From Deltaproteobacteria bacterium (GTDB lineage Bacteria > Desulfobacterota > DSM-4660 > Desulfatiglandales > HGW-15): a stretch of DNA of 5,221 nt. Within the stretch, counting starts at the first letter, position 1, and every line of letters begins with the position of its first letter. A program made the translations under genes and the position numbers. Below the pieces are notes generated by a model. It saw only the letters and a list, made by a program, of their open reading frames with translations. It was not told where the DNA came from and ran no database searches. Positions 1-5,221 of this stretch are shown here, in pieces. The stretch covers positions 1 to 5,221 of the forward strand of contig JAFDIC010000300.1 of NCBI GenBank assembly GCA_019308525.1, written 5' to 3'.

Positions 1-70
1 TGTAGCCTTCCTCGTCTACTTTTCCATCTTTGAAAGGCGTGACCAGTGCTACCATGGATCCCGTAAACAT
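1..70 (-). CDS. dapA: 4-hydroxy-tetrahydrodipicolinate synthase DapA, partial (N-terminus only)
   Basis: Only the first 23 codons are inside the window; the gene runs off the low-coordinate edge. The translated start, MFTGSMVALVTPFKDG followed by KVDEEGY, is the characteristic DapA opening (E. coli begins MFTGSIVAIVTP). DapA condenses pyruvate with aspartate semialdehyde in the first committed step of lysine/DAP synthesis, using a Schiff-base Lys in a TIM barrel; those catalytic residues lie beyond the window. The start at 70 follows a strong ribosome binding site; an ATG at 73 would add one Met. The gene is co-directional with dapF and lysA, which supports the assignment. N-acetylneuraminate lyase and other family members share a related N-terminus, so the specific enzyme rests on the MFTGS opening and the context. 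Confidence 0.88.
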   Translation of the reverse strand, partial: MFTGSMVALVTPFKDGKVDEEGY

Positions 71-73
71 CAT

Positions 74-195
74 AACCTCCTTGCTGGTTTTTAGACTATT
101 CATATTCACTTGAAGCCAATTTGCGCTAAAGGGATTGATTCTCCATCCCTGGTCCCTAACTTATATCGGCACCTCATAGGAGAGGGGAGCCGTTG
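74..195 (-). other. dapF-dapA intergenic segment with two imperfect hairpins
   Basis: This is the longest non-coding stretch in the window. Read on the minus strand, an imperfect hairpin starts three bases after the dapF stop: CGGC and CCTC arms pair with GAGG and GCCG (192-167, loop TCCTAT, with a small asymmetric internal loop). A second, AGGGAT / ATCCCT with a nine-base loop, lies at 150-130. Neither is followed by a T-run, so neither is a standard intrinsic terminator. I see no convincing -35/-10 pair ahead of dapA; the A/T-rich part at about 90-110 has only loose matches. The segment may set mRNA processing or separate dapA expression from the upstream genes, but that is inference. Confidence 0.35.
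76..82 (-). promoter_or_regulatory. Strong ribosome binding site of dapA
   Basis: AAGGAGG on the minus strand, a full Shine-Dalgarno match. Two ATG codons follow back to back: 73-71, two bases after the motif, and 70-68, five bases after it. The second has the more usual spacing and gives the family-typical opening MFTGS, so I chose it. This is one of the two strongest ribosome binding sites in the window, the other being the lipoprotein's, and it contrasts with the poor sites of argH and dapF. Confidence 0.8.
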
Positions 196-1020
196 TTAAT
201 CAAGCGCCTCCTCGTGCAGTTGAGCCTCGTAGACGATTGATGTGCCGCCCTCAAGGTACACTTCCCTGAACCCCTTGCCTTCCCTCAGAAAGTGTACCTT
301 CAGCTCCTCTCCTCCCCTGGTCCTGACCCGCGTGGGGGAACCCACCTTTCCCCTCGCTGCGGATACGAGAGTCGCTGCTATTGCACCCGTACCACAGGCG
401 AGTGTCTCATCCTCAACACCCCTCTCATAGGTCCTGTTCTCGATCAGGTCCCGGCCTATCACCTTCATGAAGTTGGCATTGGTCCCCGATGGCGAGAACA
501 TCTCGTGATATCTTATTGCGCGTCCGTGCTCAAAAACGGGGTGTCCTGAAAGATCTTCCACCTGGACCACCACGTGGGGAACCCCGGTATTTATGAAATC
601 CACTTCGAGCCATCCCTTTTGACGCGGAAGACCAATATCCAGCCTGAGATCGGAGGGTTCCGGCATCAGGACCTTTACCATTCGGCCCTTTACCTCTGCA
701 AACACCGGACCTGCAAGGGTATCAAAGGTCATCTTCGCTCCCGCGATACCTTTCAAGTAGGCGAAACGGGACACGCACCGTCCCCCGTTACCGCACATCT
801 CTACCTCCCCGCCATCCGCGTTCAAGTAGCGCCACGCAAAATCATAGCTGTCAGAGTTCAAAACAAATATGAGTCCATCGGCACCAACCGATTCCCTCCT
901 CCTGCACAGCTTCTCTGCCAATGGACCCATTTCATCCTCCGAGACGATTCCACCCCTGTTGTCTATCAGGATGAAATCATTGCCGCTCCCATGCATCTTC
1001 CAGAAATCTATTTTCTTCAT
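196..1020 (-). CDS. dapF: Diaminopimelate epimerase DapF
   Basis: Interconverts LL- and meso-diaminopimelate using two Cys acid/base residues and no cofactor; meso-DAP then feeds LysA and peptidoglycan synthesis. With ATG at 1020 the protein has 274 residues, the same length as E. coli DapF. Motifs: FWKMHGSGNDFILIDN (6-21), NADGGEVEMCGNGGRC with the first catalytic Cys at 76, NTGVPHVVV (145-153), FSPSGTNANF (175-184), and YERGVEDETLACGTGA with the second catalytic Cys at 209. The protein looks like two diaminopimelate-epimerase halves of normal order, with no damage. The start is the weak point: no Shine-Dalgarno site precedes ATG 1020. A GTG at 1053 has GGGG seven bases upstream and would add 11 residues (MRNKQACLVET). 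I keep ATG because families normally begin a few residues before the K-M-H-G motif. It follows lysA by 72 bases; dapA follows after 125 bases. Confidence 0.96.
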   Translation of the reverse strand: MKKIDFWKMHGSGNDFILIDNRGGIVSEDEMGPLAEKLCRRRESVGADGLIFVLNSDSYDFAWRYLNADGGEVEMCGNGGRCVSRFAYLKGIAGAKMTFDTLAGPVFAEVKGRMVKVLMPEPSDLRLDIGLPRQKGWLEVDFINTGVPHVVVQVEDLSGHPVFEHGRAIRYHEMFSPSGTNANFMKVIGRDLIENRTYERGVEDETLACGTGAIAATLVSAARGKVGSPTRVRTRGGEELKVHFLREGKGFREVYLEGGTSIVYEAQLHEEALD

Positions 1021-1029
1021 GGTTTCAAC

Positions 1030-1045
1030 CAAACAAGCCTGTTTG
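1030..1045. repeat. Inverted repeat just upstream of dapF
   Basis: A perfect inverted repeat with six-base arms and a four-base spacer: on the plus strand CAAACA, AGCC, TGTTTG. In the transcript it would be a short, A/U-rich hairpin ending nine bases before the dapF ATG at 1020, where a ribosome binding site would normally sit. It has no following T-run, so it is not a terminator. An operator half-site pair or a translation-modulating hairpin are both possible; six-base arms can also arise by chance. Confidence 0.35.
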
Positions 1046-1092
1046 TTTCGCACGCCAAAACCCCGGGGGGCAACTCACAAAGGCAGCCGCTC

Positions 1093-2352
1093 TTACAACA
1101 GGAACTCCGGGATCACCTCTCCCTTGACAAGGTCCTCGTAAGTCTCCCTGGCCCGGATAATGAAATAATCTTTTCCCCTTACCATCACCTCCGCCACCCT
1201 GGGCCTGGAGTTATAGTTGGAGGACATGCTGAAGCCATAGGCCCCCGCACTCATAATCGCCATCAGATCCCCTGGCTCGAAGGAATCCAATTCCCTGTCT
1301 TTGGCGAAGAAATCTCCCGACTCACATATGGGCCCGACAACATCGGCCCTTACCTTCCCCCTGTTTCCGAGCGCGACGGGCTGAATACCGTGATAGGCAC
1401 CGTAGAGACTAGGCCGCATCAGGTCATTCATGGCCGCGTCCACTATGATGAACCTCTTGTCCTCGCTCGTGGACTTGGTATACAGCACCCTGGTGATCAG
1501 GATTCCCGCATTCCCTGCAATGACACGCCCCGGCTCCAGGATAAGGGTCAAATCCCCTGTATTCAGTCGCTCCTTTATGGCCCTGCCATACTCTTCAGGA
1601 TGAGGTGGTTCTTCCCTGTCGTAAGTGATACCCAGGCCTCCTCCCAGATCCAGATACCTTATGTCAATACCCGCCTCCTGGAGCCTTTCCACAAGTTCCA
1701 CCAGCCTTTTCATGGCCTCCACAAAGGGGCTTATTTGGGTGAGCTGGGAACCTATGTGACAAGAAACGCCGCTCACCCTCAGGTGAGGAAGCCCTGCCGC
1801 CCTTGTGTATTCCTCCAGAGCCCTGTTTATGTCAATGCCGAACTTGTTCTCCCTCAGACCCGTGGAGATGTAAGGATGGGTCTTAGGATCTATGTCCGGG
1901 TTGACCCTGATAGAGACCGGCGCTTGTCTACCAAGTCTGCCGGCCAGATCGTTGAGTAGATCAATTTCCTGCTCCGACTCCGCGTTGAACATGAGAATCT
2001 CGGAGTTGAGGGCAAATTCCAGGTCCTCAATCCTCTTGCCCACACCGGAGAAAACGATTTTGTCAGGCACCACGCCAGCCCTGAGGGCTCGAAACAGCTC
2101 TCCGCCCGAAACGATGTCCACACCACCGCCCTCACTGGCAAAAAGCCTCACTATGGCCAGGTTGGAGTTGGACTTCATTGAGAAACAGGTGAGGTGTTTG
2201 ATGTCGCGGAATGCCCCGTCAAATGCCCTGAAATGCTTTACCAGGGTGGCATGGGAATACAAGTAGAAGGGCGTGCCCACCTCTTCCGCTATCCTCCGAA
2301 TCGGGATCTCTTCACAATAGAGATCTTCATGTCTGTAAATGAAATGATGCAC
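1093..2352 (-). CDS. lysA: Diaminopimelate decarboxylase LysA
   Basis: Decarboxylates meso-diaminopimelate to L-lysine, the last lysine step; a cytoplasmic PLP enzyme of fold type III (alanine-racemase-like barrel plus beta domain). With GTG at 2352 it has 419 residues, normal for LysA. Motifs in that numbering: EEVGTPFYLYS (23-33), FSMKSNSN with the PLP Lys at 60 (variant of the usual YAxKAN), GVDIVSGGEL (77-86), SCHIGSQL (197-204), LDLGGGLGI (234-242), EPGR (273-276, PLP phosphate), the interface Cys-Glu in CESGDFF (343-349), and GAYGFSMSSNYNSRPR (370-385). I prefer GTG 2352 because it gives the family-like opening MHHFIYRHEDLYCEEIP; a TTG at 2373 would add seven residues and overlap the lipoprotein gene by 14 bases. 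The gene follows the lipoprotein gene by seven bases and precedes dapF, its direct pathway partner, by 72. Confidence 0.96.
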   Translation of the reverse strand: MHHFIYRHEDLYCEEIPIRRIAEEVGTPFYLYSHATLVKHFRAFDGAFRDIKHLTCFSMKSNSNLAIVRLFASEGGGVDIVSGGELFRALRAGVVPDKIVFSGVGKRIEDLEFALNSEILMFNAESEQEIDLLNDLAGRLGRQAPVSIRVNPDIDPKTHPYISTGLRENKFGIDINRALEEYTRAAGLPHLRVSGVSCHIGSQLTQISPFVEAMKRLVELVERLQEAGIDIRYLDLGGGLGITYDREEPPHPEEYGRAIKERLNTGDLTLILEPGRVIAGNAGILITRVLYTKSTSEDKRFIIVDAAMNDLMRPSLYGAYHGIQPVALGNRGKVRADVVGPICESGDFFAKDRELDSFEPGDLMAIMSAGAYGFSMSSNYNSRPRVAEVMVRGKDYFIIRARETYEDLVKGEVIPEFLL

Positions 2353-2359
2353 AGTCCGA

Positions 2360-2818
2360 CTATTCCTCGCCAAAAGGGTACGCCACCTTGGCTATATTGG
2401 AAGGTGGGCCCATGAGCCCTTTGTCTCCCACAAGGTGTACCTTGAAGTAGTATACCCTATCCTTCTCCTTGCCCTTGAGCCGGCATTCGACCCCCCTGTC
2501 GCCCAGCGCTTCTCTCCCAAAATCCTGGTACGCATCGAGTTTCAACGGACACCCCTCACAGGGGAGTGAACCCCGGGGATATTCTGCGTAGTAGACCCTG
2601 AGGCCCATAAAGGCCTTTCCCTTGGCATCTCTTTCCCCTTCCCGGATAACTCCTTTCAAGACGATGTCATCTCCTAGCCACTCACCTTTGAGGTCGATCA
2701 CCCTTGCCGTCAAGGGCTCACTTGGAGGCAGGAAGGGCGGGGCCTTTTTCCCGCAAGACTGGATTCCAAGGGATAATAATACCAAAAAGGGGAGTCTCAA
2801 TGTCCATTTGTTCCACAA
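2360..2818 (-). CDS. Lipoprotein with LptM-like N-terminus and FN3-like domain
   Basis: Predicted exported lipoprotein of 152 residues, function unknown. The start is TTG at 2818. The signal peptide has a short n-region with Lys and Arg (2-8), a hydrophobic core LPFLVLLSLGI (9-19) and a lipobox IQSC with the lipidated Cys at 22. The mature protein begins CGKKAPPFLPP, recalling the CG-x-K-G-P opening of LptM/YifL/LppL, small lipoproteins encoded next to lysA-dapF in gammaproteobacteria. Unlike those (about 45-70 residues in total) it continues with about 115 residues predicted to be beta-rich, ending RVYYFKVHLVGDKGLMGPPS then NIAKVAYP, the Y-x-Y/F-x-V ... G ... SN pattern of a fibronectin type III fold. 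A CEGC pair (Cys 87 and 90) and Cys 112 could form disulfides outside the cytoplasm. With Gly at +2 there is no Asp retention signal, so outer-membrane sorting is plausible. It overlaps argH by 22 bases and ends seven bases before lysA. Gene identity is fairly sure; the function and the LptM link are inference. Confidence 0.82.
   Translation of the reverse strand: MWNKWTLRLPFLVLLSLGIQSCGKKAPPFLPPSEPLTARVIDLKGEWLGDDIVLKGVIREGERDAKGKAFMGLRVYYAEYPRGSLPCEGCPLKLDAYQDFGREALGDRGVECRLKGKEKDRVYYFKVHLVGDKGLMGPPSNIAKVAYPFGEE
2363..2368 (-). promoter_or_regulatory. Probable ribosome binding site of lysA
   Basis: On the minus strand GAGGAA lies in the final codons of the lipoprotein gene, ten bases before GTG 2352. 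The lipoprotein stop codon (TAG, 2362-2360) falls between this site and the lysA start, an arrangement suited to translational coupling. A competing site, AAGGTGG at 2389-2383, lies nine bases before an in-frame TTG at 2373, so the lysA start is not fully settled. Confidence 0.5.
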
Positions 2819-4215
2819 GGACCGATCTCCTCCTTTGCCTTCTTGAGACTCTCTCTCACCGCATTGGGCCCCGTGCCCCCTATTAGATTTCGCCTCTCCA
2901 CGCTCTTTACTGGATCCAGCCAATCTACTACATCATCCTGCACATGGGGCGTAAAAGCTTTCATCTCCTCAAGGCCAAGTTGGCTCAACTCCTTTCCCCT
3001 GTCAATGGCGTGCAGGACCATCCTGCCTACGATCTGGTGGGCCTCCCTAAAGCTCAATCCCTTGTTTACCAGGTACTCCGCCAGATCCGTTGCCACCAGG
3101 TGGCCCTCCCGGACCGCTTCCTTCATTTTCTCCCTGTTGAACGAAACCTTACCAAGGAACACGGTCATCACCGAAAGGCATTGTCCGACCGTTTCAACCG
3201 TGTCGAAAAGGGCCTCCTTGTCCTCTTGCATGTCCTTGTTATAGGTCAATGGAAGCCCCTTCATGACAGTCAAAAGCGCAACCACATGGCCGAAGACCCT
3301 GCCTGCCTTCGCCCTTACAAGCTCCGGGAGGTCGGGGTTTTTCTTTTGCGGCATGATACTGCTGCCCGTGCACAGGGAATCAGGCAGGCGGACAAAGTCA
3401 AATTCCTGGGTCGCCCAAATTACCATTTCTTCGCTCAACCTGCTCAGGTGCATCATGAGAACAGAAGACGCGAAAAGAAAGTCCAGCGCAAAATCCCGGT
3501 CGCTCACCGCGTCCATGCTGTTTTCAGAAATCCGGTCAAAGCCAAGCTCCCTTGCAACCATTTCCCGGTCGAGATCAAAGGTAGAACCTGCCAGGGCCGC
3601 GCTGCCCAGGGGAGATATGTTAACCCTGGCAAGGGCCTCCCTGTACCGCATCCTATCCCTTTTCATCATCTCGTAATAGGCCAGGAGGTGATGAGAAAGA
3701 AGGACGGGCTGAGCCCGCTGAAGGTGGGTGTATCCCGGCATGACCAGATCGAGGTTTTCCTCGGCCTGCGTGATGATGACTCTTTGCAATCCCCTTATCA
3801 AGTCGTCTATCTTTCCAATTTCTTCCCTCAGATACAACCTGGTGTCCAGAGATACCTGGTCGTTGCGGCTCCTGCCTGTATGGAGCTTCTCTGCCACCGG
3901 GCCGATTTTTTCCAAAAGGGCCTTTTCCAGGGCAGTATGAATATCCTCCATGGATTCCTGGAAGGTGAACGTCCCCTTGTCCATCTCTCCCTTTATCTCT
4001 TCAAGGGCTCTAATGATCAGCGATGCCTCCTCTGCTTTTATTATCCCCTGCCTTGCCAGCATCCGGCAGTGGGAGATGCTGCCCATTATATCTTGTGGAT
4101 ACAGGCGGTGGTCGAATCCTATCGAGGCGGTGAACTCTTCTACTATCCTTTCCGTCCCCTGCCTGAAGCGCCCGCCCCAGGTCTTACTTGTCCTTTCTTT
4201 GCGTTCTGCTGCCAT
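2797..4215 (-). CDS. argH: Argininosuccinate lyase ArgH
   Basis: Cleaves argininosuccinate to arginine and fumarate, the last step of arginine synthesis, as a cytoplasmic homotetramer of the fumarase/aspartase superfamily. With ATG at 4215 it has 472 residues, close to the usual 455-470. Motifs: KTWGGRF at about 11-17 (the usual ArgH opening), HTGRSRNDQ (about 112-120), MPGYTHLQRAQPV with the TH pair at 163-164, SPLGSAALAGS (about 201-211), and the superfamily signature GSSIMPQKKNPD (284-295), which carries the catalytic Ser. The tail, GGTGPNAVRESL, is normal. I chose ATG 4215 because it lies close to the conserved KTWGGRF; a TTG at 4242 would add nine residues unlike the family and would touch the argD stop codon. 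The ribosome binding site is weak (GGA eight bases upstream), suggesting coupling to argD translation. The 3' end overlaps the lipoprotein gene by 22 bases and supplies its ribosome binding site. argF and argG do not lie between argD and argH. Confidence 0.97.
   Translation of the reverse strand: MAAERKERTSKTWGGRFRQGTERIVEEFTASIGFDHRLYPQDIMGSISHCRMLARQGIIKAEEASLIIRALEEIKGEMDKGTFTFQESMEDIHTALEKALLEKIGPVAEKLHTGRSRNDQVSLDTRLYLREEIGKIDDLIRGLQRVIITQAEENLDLVMPGYTHLQRAQPVLLSHHLLAYYEMMKRDRMRYREALARVNISPLGSAALAGSTFDLDREMVARELGFDRISENSMDAVSDRDFALDFLFASSVLMMHLSRLSEEMVIWATQEFDFVRLPDSLCTGSSIMPQKKNPDLPELVRAKAGRVFGHVVALLTVMKGLPLTYNKDMQEDKEALFDTVETVGQCLSVMTVFLGKVSFNREKMKEAVREGHLVATDLAEYLVNKGLSFREAHQIVGRMVLHAIDRGKELSQLGLEEMKAFTPHVQDDVVDWLDPVKSVERRNLIGGTGPNAVRESLKKAKEEIGPCGTNGH
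2827..2835 (-). promoter_or_regulatory. Ribosome binding site of the lipoprotein gene, inside argH
   Basis: On the minus strand the sequence reads AAGGAGGAG, a near-perfect Shine-Dalgarno match, eight bases before a TTG codon at 2818. It lies within the last codons of argH. It decides the start of the lipoprotein gene: the frame is open further upstream (to 2923), but that extension would put about 35 charged, Gly-rich residues in front of the signal peptide. The TTG start gives a normal lipoprotein signal peptide. Confidence 0.8.
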
Positions 4216-4243
4216 GGCGTAGATCCAAGAAACGGGGAACAAC

Positions 4244-5221
4244 CTATTCTACTTCCGCAAAGGCTGTGTCAAGGGTGTGAACGAGGGCATTGATCTCCTC
4301 CTTGCCCACTATGAGCGGCGGGATAAACCGGAGGACCCTGTCCTGTGTGCAGTTGATCAAGAAGCCCTTTTCCATGCAAAAATCCACGATAGGTCTTCCG
4401 GGCCTGTCCAGCTCTACTCCCAGGATAAGGCCCAGGCCCCTTACACCCTTGATGAACGAATACCTCTCCTTGAGTTTGAAGAGTTCCCCCTTTAGATAGG
4501 CTCCCATTTCGCAACAATTATCCAGCCACCCATCCTCGATGATACTCCTCAACACGGCAGACGCCACGGCCGTTACCAGGGGTGTCCCCCCGAAGGTACT
4601 GGCATGACTTCCCGCTCCAAAGGCCTCGCTAAGTTCCTCCCTTGCAATCATGGCACCTATGGGGAGGCCGTTGCCCAAGGCCTTTGCGAGGGTCATGATA
4701 TCGGGGGATATCCCGTAGTGCTGGTAAGCGAACAGGCGTCCTGTACGCCCCACGCCGACCTGTATCTCGTCCAAAATAAGCAACAGCCCTCGCTCCGTAC
4801 ACAGTCTCCTGACCCCTTCGAGATACCCCTCAATGGGACAGACCACACCGCCTTCTCCCTGTATGGGTTCGAGCATGACCGCGCATACGGAGTCATCTAT
4901 CGCGTTCTCCAGGCCCCGGAGATCGTTGAAGGGCACGAACCTGAACCCCTCCAGCAGGGGATCATAACCAGTACGTATCTTTTCCTGTCCCGTCGCCGAG
5001 AGGGTGGCCATGGTTCTACCGTGGAAAGAGTCCTTCATGGAGACTATATTGTGCCTTCCAGGCCCATGTGTCTGGAGCGCATGGCGTCTTGCAAGCTTTA
5101 TGGCCGCCTCATTGGCCTCGGCCCCGCTGTTGCAGAAAAACACCCGGTCCCCGAAAGAGTTTTCCACAAGCAACCGTGCTAGCTCAACCTGGGGCTTGGT
5201 GTAGTACAGGTTGGAGAAATG
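4244..5221 (-). CDS. argD: Acetylornithine aminotransferase ArgD, partial (5' end outside window)
   Basis: PLP-dependent class III aminotransferase that converts N-acetylglutamate semialdehyde to N2-acetylornithine in cytoplasmic arginine synthesis. The reading frame is open to the window edge, and the first visible residues (HFSNLYYTKPQVELA) are the typical ArgD segment ahead of the cofactor site, so the in-frame TTG at 5173 is not the start. 325 residues are visible, against about 400 for the family. Visible-part motifs: NSGAEANEAAIK (about 31-42, PLP phosphate binding), FHGRTMATLSATGQ (about 66-79), ILDEIQVGVGRTG with the PLP-ring Asp at about 151, LAKALGNGLPIGAM with the Schiff-base Lys at about 180, STFGGTPL (about 208-215) and RFIPPLIV near the C-terminus. 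It ends in TAG, 28 bases before argH. Some ArgD enzymes (E. coli) also act as N-succinyl-LL-DAP aminotransferase (DapC); the lysine genes nearby make that worth considering, but the sequence does not decide it. Confidence 0.95.
   Translation of the reverse strand, partial: HFSNLYYTKPQVELARLLVENSFGDRVFFCNSGAEANEAAIKLARRHALQTHGPGRHNIVSMKDSFHGRTMATLSATGQEKIRTGYDPLLEGFRFVPFNDLRGLENAIDDSVCAVMLEPIQGEGGVVCPIEGYLEGVRRLCTERGLLLILDEIQVGVGRTGRLFAYQHYGISPDIMTLAKALGNGLPIGAMIAREELSEAFGAGSHASTFGGTPLVTAVASAVLRSIIEDGWLDNCCEMGAYLKGELFKLKERYSFIKGVRGLGLILGVELDRPGRPIVDFCMEKGFLINCTQDRVLRFIPPLIVGKEEINALVHTLDTAFAEVE

Noticed and set aside
86..118. TTGGCT and A/T-rich sequence (TATGAA, TAGTCT) as a dapA promoter
   Set aside because: No pair of hexamers combines good matches with 16-18 base spacing; TTGGCT to TAGTCT is only 15 bases apart and the -10 match is poor.
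106..177. Possible 23-residue ORF on the minus strand in the dapF-dapA gap (begins MRCRYK)
   Set aside because: No ribosome binding site precedes its ATG (the upstream sequence is C/T-rich) and the product has no recognisable feature. A chance ORF of this length is expected.
1053..1075. CCCCCCGGGG followed by TTTT after lysA as an intrinsic terminator
   Set aside because: The G/C block can form at most a three-base-pair stem around a four-base loop, and only four T residues follow. dapF continues in the same direction, so a terminator would also make little sense here.
574..1959. Long plus-strand open frame (461 codons) antisense to dapF and lysA
   Set aside because: Its codons sit exactly opposite the lysA/dapF codons, so antisense stops could arise only from TTA, CTA or TCA codons in the real genes, which are rare here. 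Its translation has no recognisable motifs, and the minus-strand genes show full family signatures.
2360..2923. Upstream-extended lipoprotein frame of 187 residues
   Set aside because: It would place a hydrophilic stretch of about 35 residues before the signal peptide and overlap argH by 127 bases. The TTG at 2818 with its strong ribosome binding site explains the gene better.
2944..4293. Long plus-strand open frame (449 codons) antisense to argH
   Set aside because: Same codon register opposite argH, so its length reflects avoidance of TTA, CTA and TCA in argH. It has no domain, and the ArgH signatures on the other strand are complete.

Overview
The window is a compact, one-directional piece of a bacterial amino-acid biosynthesis operon. 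Every real gene lies on the minus strand, so transcription runs from high to low coordinates: argD (5' end outside the window) > argH > a small lipoprotein gene > lysA > dapF > dapA (only its first 23 codons are inside). I see no RNA genes, mobile elements, CRISPR arrays or phage genes.

The organism is a Gram-negative bacterium that makes lysine and peptidoglycan precursors by the meso-diaminopimelate route. The order argH - FN3-type lipoprotein - lysA - dapF - dapA, the 'CGKKAPP' lipoprotein and the style of the LysA and DapF N-termini resemble what I know of Desulfobacterota (former Deltaproteobacteria). That placement rests on recalled gene order and protein style, not on a search.

Layout: 4244-5221 is acetylornithine aminotransferase (ArgD, PLP-dependent). 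2797-4215 is argininosuccinate lyase (ArgH), the last step of arginine synthesis. 2360-2818 is a secreted lipoprotein that starts at TTG inside the end of argH. 1093-2352 is diaminopimelate decarboxylase (LysA), starting at GTG seven bases after the lipoprotein stop. 196-1020 is diaminopimelate epimerase (DapF). 1-70 is the start of 4-hydroxy-tetrahydrodipicolinate synthase (DapA), behind a strong AAGGAGG ribosome binding site. Gene junctions are tight from argD to lysA (28-base gap, 22-base overlap, 7-base gap) and loosen after that (72 bases before dapF, 125 bases before dapA). The two looser gaps contain short inverted repeats but no convincing terminator or promoter.

Together the genes cover two arginine steps (ArgD, ArgH) and three lysine/DAP steps: DapA for entry, DapF converting LL-DAP to meso-DAP, and LysA converting meso-DAP to lysine. 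The least ordinary item is the lipoprotein. Its N-terminus recalls the LptM/YifL/LppL lipoproteins that sit beside lysA-dapF in gammaproteobacteria, but here it carries an extra domain of about 115 residues that looks like fibronectin type III. The rest of the window is conserved housekeeping sequence, and I found no evidence of a novel system.
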